In this document: positions 40,144-47,693 of the stretch, one piece after another
How the letters are laid out: every line of letters begins with the position of its first letter
How positions within the stretch are numbered: the first letter of the stretch is position 1
DNA from: a virus
IMG/VR virus record: IMGVR_UViG_3300049847_000321
Span: 1-64,000 of that record
Strand: one strand, 5' to 3'
DNA length: 64,000 bases
Notes under the pieces: generated by a model
What the model saw: only the letters and a program-made list of their open reading frames with translations
What the model was told of the DNA's origin: nothing
Database searches by the model: none
Translations under genes and position numbers: made by a program

Positions 40144-40413
40144 TTACGTCCCCTTGGTTATATTATCAATATGAGATTTGACCTCATTTTTAGCATCTTC
40201 AATAGCTTTACCATTTCCGATGCTTTTGATAATCCCAATCAACACTGTAAGAGTCGGAGTCACAATACCGATAACTGCGTAAGTGACGTTGCTATTCCAT
40301 TCACCGCCAGGACGATGATTTTCTAGGTAAGCCAACGCCCCCACACCTATGGCTGTGATGCCTAGAATTGCAACAAGGTATGCTACAAGTTGCAGGAGTT
40401 GATTTTTGTTCAT
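40144..40413 (-). CDS. Two-span membrane protein, holin-like (89 aa)
   Basis: Two hydrophobic segments (LVAYLVAILGITAIGVGALAY, about residues 8-29, and YAVIGIVTPTLTVLIGIIKS, about 45-64) and a charged C-terminal end (AIEDAKNEVKSH) match the size and topology of class II holins. It lies in the late block among membrane and exported genes, a plausible lysis position. Holins vary so much that the call rests on topology and context. Confidence 0.6.
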   Translation of the reverse strand: MNKNQLLQLVAYLVAILGITAIGVGALAYLENHRPGGEWNSNVTYAVIGIVTPTLTVLIGIIKSIGNGKAIEDAKNEVKSHIDNITKGT

Positions 40414-40808
40414 GTTAATCTCACTTTCGGTGCGTCAGGATCAATAGAACTTGGCGGATCATATCCTTTTTCAATCATGTTCATGATGATCCTTTGAAAA
40501 TTCAATTCTCGGCGATTAGCTGCCTCACGCTCCCTATCAAACTTATCAGTTGTCCTTATATGCAACCAAGACATGAAAGAAGCAAAAACAACGAATCCTC
40601 CTACAGATCCTATATCCCGTAAATTCCAATCTGGAAAAGGAACTTGACTGAAAAAAGCCATCAGACTAATATATAAAATCGGAATAGCGTAATAGGAGCT
40701 TATTCCTAATCCTGCCCCTCCGAAGAAATGAAAGATATACCAGATCATAGATGTACTCCATTCGGCGTTTGTTTTGCATTGAAATCTTTCATGATGGTCC
40801 ATTAACAT
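40410..40808 (-). CDS. Membrane protein, late block (132 aa)
   Basis: The start at 40808 (MLMDHHERFQCK) has AAAGG upstream; longer reading-frame starts have no site. There are hydrophobic segments at about residues 18-38 (MIWYIFHFFGGAGLGISSY), 40-56 and 70-90. The end is charged and helical. It precedes the two-span holin-like gene with a 4-nt overlap, so the two may form a lysis pair. A 12-bp tandem (ATAGAGACTATG) lies upstream at 40825-40848. Confidence 0.6.
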   Translation of the reverse strand: MLMDHHERFQCKTNAEWSTSMIWYIFHFFGGAGLGISSYYAIPILYISLMAFFSQVPFPDWNLRDIGSVGGFVVFASFMSWLHIRTTDKFDREREAANRRELNFQRIIMNMIEKGYDPPSSIDPDAPKVRLT

Positions 40809-40872
40809 AAGTTGACCTTTCCTTATAGAGACTATGATAGAGACTATGTTCCTAGACATGGCTGAGAACAAA

Positions 40873-41103
40873 TCAAAAAATGACCATAAACAAATCAGTG
40901 AAGTCGCCATTAGAGTACCCATCGACCGACTCGTTTTCCTTCACGACCCAGTCGCCAGAAACCATGTCGTGCTTGCCGACTGTGAACGGGTTTGGAAGAG
41001 TTGACTGTCCAACTTGCCCCATCAGTTCTACAATCTGTTGCCCGACTTCAAAACTACCATCCCACTGGATGCAATCCAGAGGCACTTTTCGCGTACACTT
41101 CAT
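40873..41103 (-). CDS. Small hypothetical protein (76 aa)
   Basis: The protein is small and beta-rich (MKCTRKVPLDCIQWDG, VSGDWVVKENES). It sits between the Gly-rich fibre-like gene and the membrane genes. Its content resembles small phage proteins of unknown function. The stop is about 65 nt before the membrane-protein start. No role is visible. Confidence 0.55.
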   Translation of the reverse strand: MKCTRKVPLDCIQWDGSFEVGQQIVELMGQVGQSTLPNPFTVGKHDMVSGDWVVKENESVDGYSNGDFTDLFMVIF

Positions 41104-41114
41104 CAGTTAGACTC

Positions 41115-41795
41115 CTAGTAGGTTTCCTCGAACACAATAAGACCTTCGCCGGCTTGGCCGCCGACAAAGGTTCCGCCAGCACCGCCGCCACCGTAATCGG
41201 AACCGGGGGCACCGTCCCCGCCTCCGCCAGACCCAGAGTCAGTTCCGCCAGTTCCTGCCGACCCTCCTGCGCCGTGACTACTAATCTGCCCCGGCCCTCC
41301 GTCGCCGCCATCTCCCGTTTGTCCTGCCGCCCCACCGCCGCCGCCGGTGAATCCGCCGCCGCTGCCCGGACCACCGAAACCGCCGCTGTGTTTGATGTCG
41401 CCTATTCCGCTTCCTGCGTTACCACCATCGCCGTTTGATGTGCCGGAACCATTTGAGCCTGCCGCAGCTAAGCAAATATCGACTACTTTAGTAACGTAAG
41501 ATTCTATTCCCGACCCTTTTGTTCCGACATTATAATCGTATGGTCCATCGCTCGCCAAACCCGTCGTCGTGATCGACAACGCACCACCGCCGCCACCCCC
41601 GCCACCTCCAGCATCGCCAGCACCATTACCGCCAGGACCAATACAAATGATCTTCCTAGCCGTTGATCCTGCCGTAAAATTGAATGTACCATTTGCCCCA
41701 CCGGTAAATAACGTGCGGTGGACGGTGGTAGCTGCACTCTTGTTAAAGTAACATCCTGATCCAAGTCCTAAACCTAATTCGTCTGTAATTGGCAT
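41115..41795 (-). CDS. Gly-rich fibre/tail-tip protein, second (226 aa)
   Basis: The N-terminal 50 residues are beta-rich, then Gly-rich blocks dominate (AGDAGGGGGGGGGALS, GSGGGFTGGGGGAAGQTGDG), ending in GQAGEGLIVFEETY. The final aromatic strand is like that of Gly-rich fibre tips and resembles the larger 20847 protein. It may be a short side fibre or part of the head, since it lies beside the portal. Its position near the portal is unusual for a fibre. Confidence 0.65.
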   Translation of the reverse strand: MPITDELGLGLGSGCYFNKSAATTVHRTLFTGGANGTFNFTAGSTARKIICIGPGGNGAGDAGGGGGGGGGALSITTTGLASDGPYDYNVGTKGSGIESYVTKVVDICLAAAGSNGSGTSNGDGGNAGSGIGDIKHSGGFGGPGSGGGFTGGGGGAAGQTGDGGDGGPGQISSHGAGGSAGTGGTDSGSGGGGDGAPGSDYGGGGAGGTFVGGQAGEGLIVFEETY

Positions 41796-41796
41796 C

Positions 41797-42069
41797 TCAA
41801 TTTAACCTCAAACCGTGAGCAGTTCCGGTTAATGCCGTCACTTGATCTATCAACCATGCTTTTTCAGAACCGGCCGGAAGATTCATAGTAACTGTGGTGG
41901 CTCCATAATCAGGATTATTGATAAACCTGAAAGTCATCGTGCAGTCTGTCGAACAATAAATCCGATCATAAGGAGGACTTATCGTTACAGTGCTTGCCGA
42001 AATGACTTCGCCCTGTTTAATGGTCTGAGCGGAACCTTTCTTATAATCAGGAACATCAGAAGCACTCAT
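41797..42069 (-). CDS. Hypothetical virion protein (90 aa)
   Basis: The 90-aa beta-rich protein (QTIKQGEVISASTVTISP, DCTMTFRFINNPDYGATTV) lies between the portal gene and the Gly-rich protein. The folded part resembles small virion proteins in structural modules. The ribosome site AAGGAGAA precedes its ATG. The role is not known. Confidence 0.6.
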   Translation of the reverse strand: MSASDVPDYKKGSAQTIKQGEVISASTVTISPPYDRIYCSTDCTMTFRFINNPDYGATTVTMNLPAGSEKAWLIDQVTALTGTAHGLRLN

Positions 42070-42081
42070 TCCATTTTCTCC

Positions 42082-43620
42082 TTATTTTGCAAGACCGTTG
42101 CGAGCAGGACGTTTCGTTCCTTGCTTACTTGAAGCCGGCCCTTTCGGTTGATCTTTCTTCTTCCAGACTTTATCAGTCCGTCGTTTCGCCTGCGCATCAC
42201 GCGCGGCCAAAATTGCTTCCGCTCGATCCTGTGGGATCGACAACACATCCATAAGGAACTCAAGGTTCGGAACCAATTCTTCCGAACCTGAAGTGACATA
42301 TTGCAAGATCGCCTGTGCCCGTTTCATGCCCACATCCGCTTTGTCCTTATCGGCCATAGCGTTCAAATCTGACCAATTGGCGATGTATCGCTTTGCCGGT
42401 GGCAGAACACCGACTTTAATCAGTCGATCAACAAATGGATATATAATCATCGGATTGATGTACATTTGTTGGCGACGTGATAATCGACGATTCCAAGTTG
42501 AAGAATCCTGCGTTGAAGCCAAATGACCAGCTTCTGAGCCTCGGAATATACGAAGCGGCACTCCTATAGAAGTGCAAATGGCCTCCAATTGAACATTGAC
42601 ATGTTTTTCTGGATTGGCGACATTCGGATTCAACGGGACGATCTTAACGCCTGTCACAGCAAGAAACCGTTTTAGATGATTTGAGTAATCATCCATTTGT
42701 TGTTTGATTGTATCTTCGTCAATGTCACCTTCACCGACAAGATCGGGGAGCGTTTCAAACCCCATTCCGGGGAAACCTCCCTTCCATAACATTTCAGCAG
42801 AACCTCCATAAGTCTTGCGCAAATCGAGACAGCGATTCAACACCGTTTGCAGCCTAGGCGTACCTAGAATTTCACTTGATTTGCGGTTATCGGCAATATG
42901 CTGAATCCGAGACCAATGCACCCGGGCAGGCATAAGAGAGGTCTGAACGTTCTGGCTGCCCATATTTCTAGGATCAACAAAATTGATATTATACCACAAG
43001 GGTTGGCCATATCTTGGATTTGTCACATCCTCAACGTATGCGCCAATTTGCACATTGACTTCACTGAACGTTCTCAGCCATAGCAATTTGCGCTCAGGTA
43101 ATGCCCCTGTCCGTGATCTGACTTGTTCATTTCGTTCATTGATGCCCGGCACGGGCTGATCTAAAGGACGGCCATCGTCGAAGCCCATGAGAACGATACC
43201 GAATTGACCTATGCCACTCAATTCGTCGATTCGATGAAGATAATGCCATGGGTTGATCTGAAAGACCAAATCTTCCCAGGCCTGTTCAAACGGACTGGTC
43301 TTTGAATCTTCACTTTCGACTAATTCTGGATACAAAGACCAACATTCATCAGGGTAGACACTGACAACCCGAGTGGCGATACCTTCACGATCATACAATT
43401 CCTGATAAGTGCGAATATCAGGGCTATCGGGGTATTTACAATCGGCATTGAGATTGCGACCTGTGCCGTCAAGCATTCGAGCGAATTGACCACGAAGAAG
43501 TTCCAAATTCTGAATGAATTGGTTCGCAGAAAAGATTTGTGAGACACGAGAAGGGGTAGAAAGCGGTCCCGCCGCCTTTACTACCCCATTATTGCTCACT
43601 TTACCATTTTTGCTTGACAT
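42082..43620 (-). CDS. Portal protein (512 aa)
   Basis: Central features are those of phage portal proteins in the DUF1073-like group: an N-terminal helix (FIQNLELLRGQFARMLDG), REGIATRVVSVYPDECW, the acidic stem-type part (IDEDTIKQQMDDYSNHLKRF), VGVPLRIFRGSEAG-type loop (VPLRIFRGSEAGHLAST), and a basic C-terminal tail (KVWKKKDQPKGPASSKQG). The length fits. It would form the dodecameric ring for DNA entry. The terminase genes are about 9 kb away, an uncommon separation. Confidence 0.82.
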   Translation of the reverse strand: MSSKNGKVSNNGVVKAAGPLSTPSRVSQIFSANQFIQNLELLRGQFARMLDGTGRNLNADCKYPDSPDIRTYQELYDREGIATRVVSVYPDECWSLYPELVESEDSKTSPFEQAWEDLVFQINPWHYLHRIDELSGIGQFGIVLMGFDDGRPLDQPVPGINERNEQVRSRTGALPERKLLWLRTFSEVNVQIGAYVEDVTNPRYGQPLWYNINFVDPRNMGSQNVQTSLMPARVHWSRIQHIADNRKSSEILGTPRLQTVLNRCLDLRKTYGGSAEMLWKGGFPGMGFETLPDLVGEGDIDEDTIKQQMDDYSNHLKRFLAVTGVKIVPLNPNVANPEKHVNVQLEAICTSIGVPLRIFRGSEAGHLASTQDSSTWNRRLSRRQQMYINPMIIYPFVDRLIKVGVLPPAKRYIANWSDLNAMADKDKADVGMKRAQAILQYVTSGSEELVPNLEFLMDVLSIPQDRAEAILAARDAQAKRRTDKVWKKKDQPKGPASSKQGTKRPARNGLAK

Positions 43621-43636
43621 ACGAACACCTTAGAAA

Positions 43637-43718
43637 ATCCTGCCGTCGGCCCAAGACCGGCTTCGCCATACCGATTACCTAGCTTACGAGGGAAGGCCAT
43701 ACCCTACCAACGGCAGGA
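43637..43718 (-). other. Structured leader upstream of the portal gene
   Basis: The 114-nt gap before the portal ATG (43620) contains a long-range inverted repeat: CCTGCCGT (43638-43645) and ACGGCAGG (43710-43717). Smaller GC-rich half-stems lie between them. This would form a closed stem on the transcript. There is no T run, so termination is not the obvious function; a leader RNA or an attenuator-like fold are alternatives. Confidence 0.45.
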
Positions 43719-43734
43719 AGACCGTCATACTCGT

Positions 43735-44130
43735 TTACACAAAGGTGATTGGAGTGGTAATGTTGGAGCCGTCGGGACATTCCAGCACGAAATAGAACGT
43801 CTTGGCGCTCGACTCTGAAATCGTGAAGCTAAACACACCAGCGGCAGTACACCTAAATCGTGCCCGTTTGTTGGTCGTGATTGTCTCCAGCGTGCCGCTG
43901 ACTTGTGCCCAACCGCCAGTTGGGGCAGATGCCGCCAGTGAAGCCCCAATAGAATCGTCACTTAGATAGCCTTCCAAGTGAACGGCTTGCGCGATGTTTG
44001 CACCGCGATCATTTTTCAGTTGCACCGTCACAGTGATGGTGTCAGAGGCTTCGGCACCGACCGTAACGGTCGCCAGACCCCAAACAAAACTCTTCCACGG
44101 GGAGTGTTTTCGATCAATTTGGTTTGGCAT
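43735..44130 (-). CDS. First late-block protein, Ig-like (131 aa)
   Basis: The start is at 44130, with AAAGGAG 6 nt upstream; the ORF can be extended 37 codons but no site supports it. The protein begins MPNQIDRKHSPWKSFVWG. It then has a beta-sandwich pattern (TITVTVQLKNDRGANIA, GVFSFTISESSAKTFY), like the Ig-like or DUF-type domains on virion proteins. It is the first gene downstream of the late promoter at 44.2 kb. A virion-surface role is possible. Confidence 0.65.
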   Translation of the reverse strand: MPNQIDRKHSPWKSFVWGLATVTVGAEASDTITVTVQLKNDRGANIAQAVHLEGYLSDDSIGASLAASAPTGGWAQVSGTLETITTNKRARFRCTAAGVFSFTISESSAKTFYFVLECPDGSNITTPITFV

Positions 44131-44202
44131 AGCACAAACTCCTTTATCAGGATTGGGGCAATTGTCGCATCGCCCAACTATAGGGCGGTTCACATGCGGA
44201 GA

Positions 44203-44231
44203 ATGATACAAAAGTTCCGCTAGATAGTCAA
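44203..44231 (-). promoter_or_regulatory. Near-consensus sigma70-type promoter driving the late leftward block
   Basis: Minus-strand -35 TTGACT (44231-44226) and -10 TATCAT (44208-44203) are separated by exactly 17 bp. Downstream in the untranslated leader a short hairpin (CGCCC/GGGCG, 44171-44187) lies before the first gene at 44130. No other promoter as strong was seen before the genes at 43.7 kb, so it probably starts the 28-kb structural transcript. The phage has no RNA polymerase gene here, so the host enzyme is used. Confidence 0.75.
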
Positions 44232-44384
44232 TCGTCCGCAAAAATTCCGTATTTATGAGATTTTGATAACCTTATATTTTTTGCTAACCCGTGTCTCAAA
44301 TGAGAAAAGTATGAAAATATCGAATTTTACCATAAAAAAGGCCAAAAAAGTGTAGACTGCACCACTCATTTCAATAAACTACGT

Positions 44385-44413
44385 TTGATGCGCTCAATAG
44401 ATGAGCATATCAA
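44385..44413 (+). promoter_or_regulatory. Imperfect palindrome before the 44435 gene
   Basis: The stretch TTGATGCGCTCA-ATAGA-TGAGCATATCAA has two 12-base arms that match except at two central places. It lies 22 nt before the ATG of the 100-aa gene, close to an AAAGGAG site (44421-44427). It could be an operator or a leader hairpin. Candidate promoter boxes (TAGACT and TAAACT, 16 bp apart, around 44353-44380) are weak. Confidence 0.4.
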
Positions 44414-44434
44414 GACATAAAAAGGAGTAAATGT

Positions 44435-44737
44435 ATGATGAGAGAAGGGTTGTTGCGATCTTTCCTTGTTGAAGTCAAGGCATTTCAACTACTGGCGTTG
44501 GCTCAGATGGTTGAAGATCGAATCGAACGCTGTGTTATGTCATCTCATGATCCGATTATGCTATGCTTCAACAACAAAGGTCTCGATCTTGACCGTCTCA
44601 TTTACAAATTTGATGAAGGAGTGGAAGACAATGATTTAGAAGATGGTGAAATACCGAGCAATTTGGAGGAGTCTGACGACGATGATGAATTGGCATCATC
44701 ATTTGACCGTGACGATGACGATGAAGAAGGTTTGTAA
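44435..44737 (+). CDS. Acidic-tailed hypothetical protein carrying an inverted repeat (100 aa)
   Basis: Residues 1-60 are a helical domain (LLRSFLVEVKAFQLLALA, AQMVEDRIERCVMSS). Then the sequence DLDRLIYK is encoded inside a 24-bp inverted-repeat arm (44585-44608), whose second arm (44731-44754) contains the stop codon. The 122 bp between the arms encodes an Asp/Glu-rich tail (EDNDLEDGEIPSNLEESDDD). Inversion of that 122 bp would keep the frame open and give a Ser-rich tail instead. Function unknown. Confidence 0.65.
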   Translation: MMREGLLRSFLVEVKAFQLLALAQMVEDRIERCVMSSHDPIMLCFNNKGLDLDRLIYKFDEGVEDNDLEDGEIPSNLEESDDDDELASSFDRDDDDEEGL

Positions 44738-44754
44738 ATGAGACGGTCAAGATC
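44585..44754. repeat. 24-bp perfect inverted repeat flanking 122 bp
   Basis: The arms are 44585-44608 and 44731-44754 and are exact reverse complements. The left arm lies in the codons for DLDRLIYK and the right arm spans the stop of the same gene. Inverting the interior would preserve length and frame. No site-specific recombinase gene was recognised in this window. Alternatives are a long RNA hairpin or a duplication from template switching. Confidence 0.85.
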
Positions 44755-44807
44755 CGGACGCTGATCCGGAAAGAGACACTCACTAAACCCTAGAAAGGAC
44801 TTTTGCC

Positions 44808-45209
44808 ATGAAGATTGAAACATTTGACCGTTCAGCTTGCCGACTTCTCCGAGACCGAATCGAAGAAGTCCTGAGTGAAGTGGCCATTCCGCTAGGCATT
44901 CACTTAGAAGTAGGTAGAATCAGCTTCTATCCAGAAAATGCAACCGTCAAACTGACTGCCTCAGTTATCAGAAAGGGTAAAGTTGCTTCACGAGAAGCCA
45001 ACAACTTTACCTCTCACGCCAAACTTTTCGGTCTTAATCCGAAGTGGCTCAATCAAGAGTTCACAAGTTTTGACGGTGCGAAATACGTTATCGTAGGTTG
45101 CAGACCGCGATCAAGAAAATATCCGATTCTTGCCAAGTCTGTGACTAACGGCAGGAATTACAAATTCGCTCCAGAGTCAATTCGCCGATACATGACAGAG
45201 GCCGAATGA
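44808..45209 (+). CDS. Conserved hypothetical phage protein (133 aa)
   Basis: The protein begins MKIETFDRSACRLLRDRIEE and has a helix followed by beta strands (ATVKLTASVIRKGKV) and a C-terminal SYxx-type end (KFAPESIRRYMTEAE). Similar small proteins with the MKIETFDRS head are common in phages, with no known function. A site AAAGGAC lies before the ATG. The stop overlaps the next 41-aa gene by ATGA. Confidence 0.65.
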   Translation: MKIETFDRSACRLLRDRIEEVLSEVAIPLGIHLEVGRISFYPENATVKLTASVIRKGKVASREANNFTSHAKLFGLNPKWLNQEFTSFDGAKYVIVGCRPRSRKYPILAKSVTNGRNYKFAPESIRRYMTEAE

Positions 45210-45331
45210 AGATAATTCTTGAACACTTGGTCAATAACAATGGCAGACAAATTATTTATTCAAGGTGCAGTTTTTTGAAATCATCGACAATACACCTTAC
45301 CGTGCAAGTCGAGATTGAAAGTCACCCTTAA
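45206..45331 (+). CDS. Very small hypothetical protein (41 aa)
   Basis: The start overlaps the stop of the preceding gene (ATGA), and 41 codons end at TAA 45329. The peptide starts MKIILEHLVNNNGRQIIYSR and has a beta-type end (IHLTVQVEIES). No separate ribosome site is needed because of the overlap. Such small coupled genes recur in this genome, which supports it, but its short length leaves doubt. Confidence 0.45.
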   Translation: MKIILEHLVNNNGRQIIYSRCSFLKSSTIHLTVQVEIESHP

Positions 45332-45351
45332 CCTAGTAGGAGAAGACAACC

Positions 45352-45705
45352 GTGAACAGTAACTCAATCCTCGTGATTCATCCGTATAAGTATTACGGCA
45401 CTTGGGTATTTGACGATGATCGAGTAGGTTTGCTTCGCGAGGCGTTCGTCGCCGGGGCCGATCGGATCATCGACCGAATGGTGGAGAATATCCCAAATGC
45501 AGATCAGGGCGTCACGATTCTATTCGCTCAAATTCCTTTTCCTGGCCATCAATTCAAAGTACAGTGGCGACGGGAAGAAGGCGGTGGCAATGTCTATTAT
45601 TCCTCAGATTTTGATATTGAGGGCTGGTTGTGTCCTACCCTGTTCAAGTATTTTGATTCTGCTCCGAAAGAAATGTTCATTCAAATCAAACCCTTACAAT
45701 CTTAA
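45352..45705 (+). CDS. DUF6717-like protein (117 aa)
   Basis: A GTG start has AGGAG upstream. The sequence (VIHPYKYYGTWVFDDDRVGL, REAFVAGADRIIDRMVENIP, GNVYYSSDFDIEGWLCPTLF) matches the pattern I recall for DUF6717, a small domain of unknown role found in bacteria and phages. The protein is single-domain and soluble. A rho-independent terminator follows at 45744. It ends the small rightward group downstream of the late promoter. Confidence 0.65.
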   Translation: MNSNSILVIHPYKYYGTWVFDDDRVGLLREAFVAGADRIIDRMVENIPNADQGVTILFAQIPFPGHQFKVQWRREEGGGNVYYSSDFDIEGWLCPTLFKYFDSAPKEMFIQIKPLQS

Positions 45706-45743
45706 AGGGTATAAGGAGTGCGAAATAACTCTAGGTCTTGCGA

Positions 45744-45771
45744 GGCGGGTCTTGACGGCCCGCCTTTTTTT
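45744..45771 (+). terminator. Rho-independent terminator after the DUF6717-like gene
   Basis: GGCGGG (45744-45749) pairs with CCCGCC (45759-45764) around a 9-nt loop and is followed by seven T residues (45765-45771). It would end the rightward transcript from 44.4 kb. Confidence 0.85.
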
Positions 45772-45840
45772 GTGGTTTGTTTTTCATTTTTTGTTCGGTA
45801 AAATTTTTTTGGGTCTCACTTTTTTGTTCCTTGGCAGGTA

Positions 45841-45925
45841 GTTCCTAGATTTTTTTATGGTTAGAACTTTTTTGTTCCTAGATTTTTTTATGGTTAGAAC
45901 TTTTTTGTTCCTAGATTTTTTTATG
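45841..45925. repeat. AT-rich 33-bp tandem repeat (2.6 copies)
   Basis: The unit is 33 bp and starts GTTCCTAGATTTTTTTATGG. It is present at 45841-45873 and 45874-45906, with a partial third copy from 45907. It lies directly after the terminator region and before the Lys-tailed gene. It contains T runs and short CTAG palindromes. It may be part of an origin or a protein-binding array, but no test is possible here. Confidence 0.75.
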
Positions 45926-45991
45926 TAAATAAGTCGAAAGCCCATATGTCAACATGTATAGATATTTCGTCATGTAATACGTGGTCGCGCA

Positions 45992-46024
45992 TAAAAAAAG
46001 CCTAGTCGAATCTCGACTAGGCTT
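45992..46024 (-). terminator. Terminator for the leftward Lys-tailed gene
   Basis: The 12-bp stem AAGCCTAGTCGA (45998-46009) and TCGACTAGGCTT (46013-46024) has a 3-nt loop. On the minus strand it is followed by a T run (genomic A run 45993-45999). It lies 56 nt after the stop of the 46080 gene. Confidence 0.8.
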
Positions 46025-46079
46025 GCGTGAAGTGAAGTTATGGCCTTAATTCATAGCTAACGAATAAATTGCCCCCCCC

Positions 46080-46526
46080 CTATTTGCTTTTCTTGCCCTT
46101 GCCCTTACTGGCAGTGGGCAAAGCCGCAATTGCGGCTTTGCTCAATTGCCACGCGCTGTTATCTTTAGTCGGCACAATGGCCGGGCCGCCCAACGTATTC
46201 ACTGTCACTTTGTTGTCTGAATTGCCGCTGAGACAAGCCAAGTGGGGCGATATTGCCAATGGCAAGTGGCCGTAGTGCGCTTGATACGTCTGCGCTTCGG
46301 GCAGCTTTGCCATGAAAGCGATAATGTCGGGCGCGTTGAATTCTGTCGTGCCGTTCTGATGCAATCGCGCGATCGCCAGATTGTAGAGGCCAGCTCGTGT
46401 CATTGGCTTCGAGCCCCAAAAATCGCGCTGGCGCGTCGCCAGTTTGCGAGCGGGCGCAGCGATAGTAGCGGCGGCGCTGCTCTTGACGTTCTTACTGCTC
46501 TTGACGTTCTTAGTAGCTGTTGACAT
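46080..46526 (-). CDS. Basic Lys/Ala-tailed protein, possible DNA-binding (148 aa)
   Basis: The N-terminus is Lys/Ser/Ala-rich (SSKNVKSSAAATIAAP), then RDFWGSKPMTRAGLYNLAIA begins a helical domain of about 80 residues, and the end is KGKGKKSK. Both ends are basic, which suggests nucleic-acid binding, like histone-type or nucleoid-associated small proteins. No family is recognised. Nine C residues lie just after the stop. It has its own promoter and terminator, unusual among the genes here. Confidence 0.6.
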   Translation of the reverse strand: MSTATKNVKSSKNVKSSAAATIAAPARKLATRQRDFWGSKPMTRAGLYNLAIARLHQNGTTEFNAPDIIAFMAKLPEAQTYQAHYGHLPLAISPHLACLSGNSDNKVTVNTLGGPAIVPTKDNSAWQLSKAAIAALPTASKGKGKKSK

Positions 46527-46615
46527 TGAAAAGCCCTTGGCCGTTTGGCCGTTAGTAGTTCGCTGGCCCCGTTGCCATTGTGGCCCCTGTCAGACAGCGA
46601 TTCAACTACACTCTA

Positions 46616-46654
46616 ATCATATCTGCGCCGTAGTGCGTTGCAAGTGTAACGCAC
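46616..46654 (-). promoter_or_regulatory. Promoter with palindromic site upstream of the 46080 gene
   Basis: On the minus strand -10 TATGAT (46621-46616) and -35 TTGCAA (46643-46638) are 16 bp apart. A perfect 7-bp inverted repeat, GTGCGTT and AACGCAC (46633-46639 and 46648-46654), covers the -35. It is a candidate operator for a repressor such as those at 62.1 and 62.5 kb. The match to promoter consensus is moderate. Confidence 0.55.
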
Positions 46655-46689
46655 AAAAAAAACGAAAATAATTCTGCCGATTATTAAAC

Positions 46690-47640
46690 TACTCTTAAAA
46701 TCTATCTCGTGCGTAGTCACATTTATCTACACATCTAATTGATTCAATGTATAGTTGTTTCAACACGTCAGAATAATGGTTAGAATCACAACGGTAGTGC
46801 AACGGAGCTACCGCCGCTGGGCAGAAGACCGTAGGAACTCCGACCATTACACTTATATAGGTTCCGCGAACCGCCGGTCATACAGATATACGATGGTGTT
46901 CACCGTAGGAGCTGCATCACACTTATATGGGTTCCACCGTAGGAGCTCCTGCTCATACTCAATGGTGATTCCTCACACATACGCGCGTTTATGGGTTTTT
47001 CACCTCGACCTATGCTAATATGTCTCATGGTACTCACGTCCTGACAACAAAAGTTCTCTTGGCAACTGGCACCATATGTTTAGACGAAAGGTTTTGGCCT
47101 TGTCCGTTGCGCAGATCGTCTCAGCCCGTCATTGGCCTAGTTTTCTATCGGACAACGTTTTAGGCCCGGTTTTGCAAAGGTAGTGAAATATAGCGAATCT
47201 TGGTGCGTTCCTTCGTACTTTCTATGGTAATTCCTTTATTTCTCCTATTTATTTGCGTAGGTGCCTCATCCAAAGCCGTTTTTGCTAGCCGTTTTTGCTC
47301 ACAAACCCACATTAACCTGTGTTTTTATAGGACAATCCTAACTCAACCCAAAGCCGTTTTTGCTCATCCTAAAGGGATCCTAAAGGGTTTTTGCTCTATT
47401 GCTCCCATATTGGCACACCATTGCACTTCCTATATAGCCCTTAATTCGTCCTCTCTATCTCTCTAGGGCGGCTTAAGTAGAGACTCGCCAACTACTACAC
47501 TTACTCTACTGGAGAGCTACTATACAGGCTAAGTCCGTGAAGAACACTAGGTTCTTAGGTCCTTTTGCGTTTTCCGAAAAAATACCAAAACACACTTTTT
47601 ATGGTTCTTGAGAACTTCCGCAAAAGTGAAATAACCGAGG
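46690..47640. other. Gene-poor region with short direct repeats, possible origin or regulatory region
   Basis: About 1 kb with no convincing gene. Direct repeats are ACCGTAGGA(A/G)CT(C/G)C at 46828, 46902 and 46936; ACACTTATAT(A/G)GGTTCC at 46849 and 46919; and CCGTTTTTGCT near 47276, 47290 and 47352. Codon and reading-frame content is unremarkable on both strands, and the short frames listed there have no ribosome sites. A replication origin or packaging-related region is a guess based on repeats and lack of genes. Confidence 0.45.
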
Positions 47641-47654
47641 GTGCTAATACCTAC

Positions 47655-47683
47655 AAAAAATAGGGCGGTAAGATACCGCCCTA
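47655..47683 (-). terminator. Rho-independent terminator at the end of the accessory leftward block
   Basis: A 10-bp stem (TAGGGCGGTA 47661-47670 and TACCGCCCTA 47674-47683) with a 3-nt loop is followed on the minus strand by six T (47660-47655). It lies 10 nt after the stop of the 47694 gene and ends the leftward accessory transcript. Confidence 0.9.
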
Positions 47684-47693
47684 CTGTAACCGT

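Noticed and set aside
40812-40838. TTGACC and TATGAT boxes on the plus strand
   Set aside because: The spacing is only 15 bp and the direction opposes the surrounding genes. The similarity is likely due to the ATAGAGACTATG tandem.
45497-45841. Reading frame overlapping the DUF6717-like gene and terminator
   Set aside because: It crosses the terminator, has no ribosome site and ends in T-rich sequence read as Phe and Leu.
46755-46860. Possible tRNA-like stretch with GGTAGT and stem-like ends
   Set aside because: No T-arm (TTCGANTC) or anticodon stem can be built. It belongs to the direct-repeat region.
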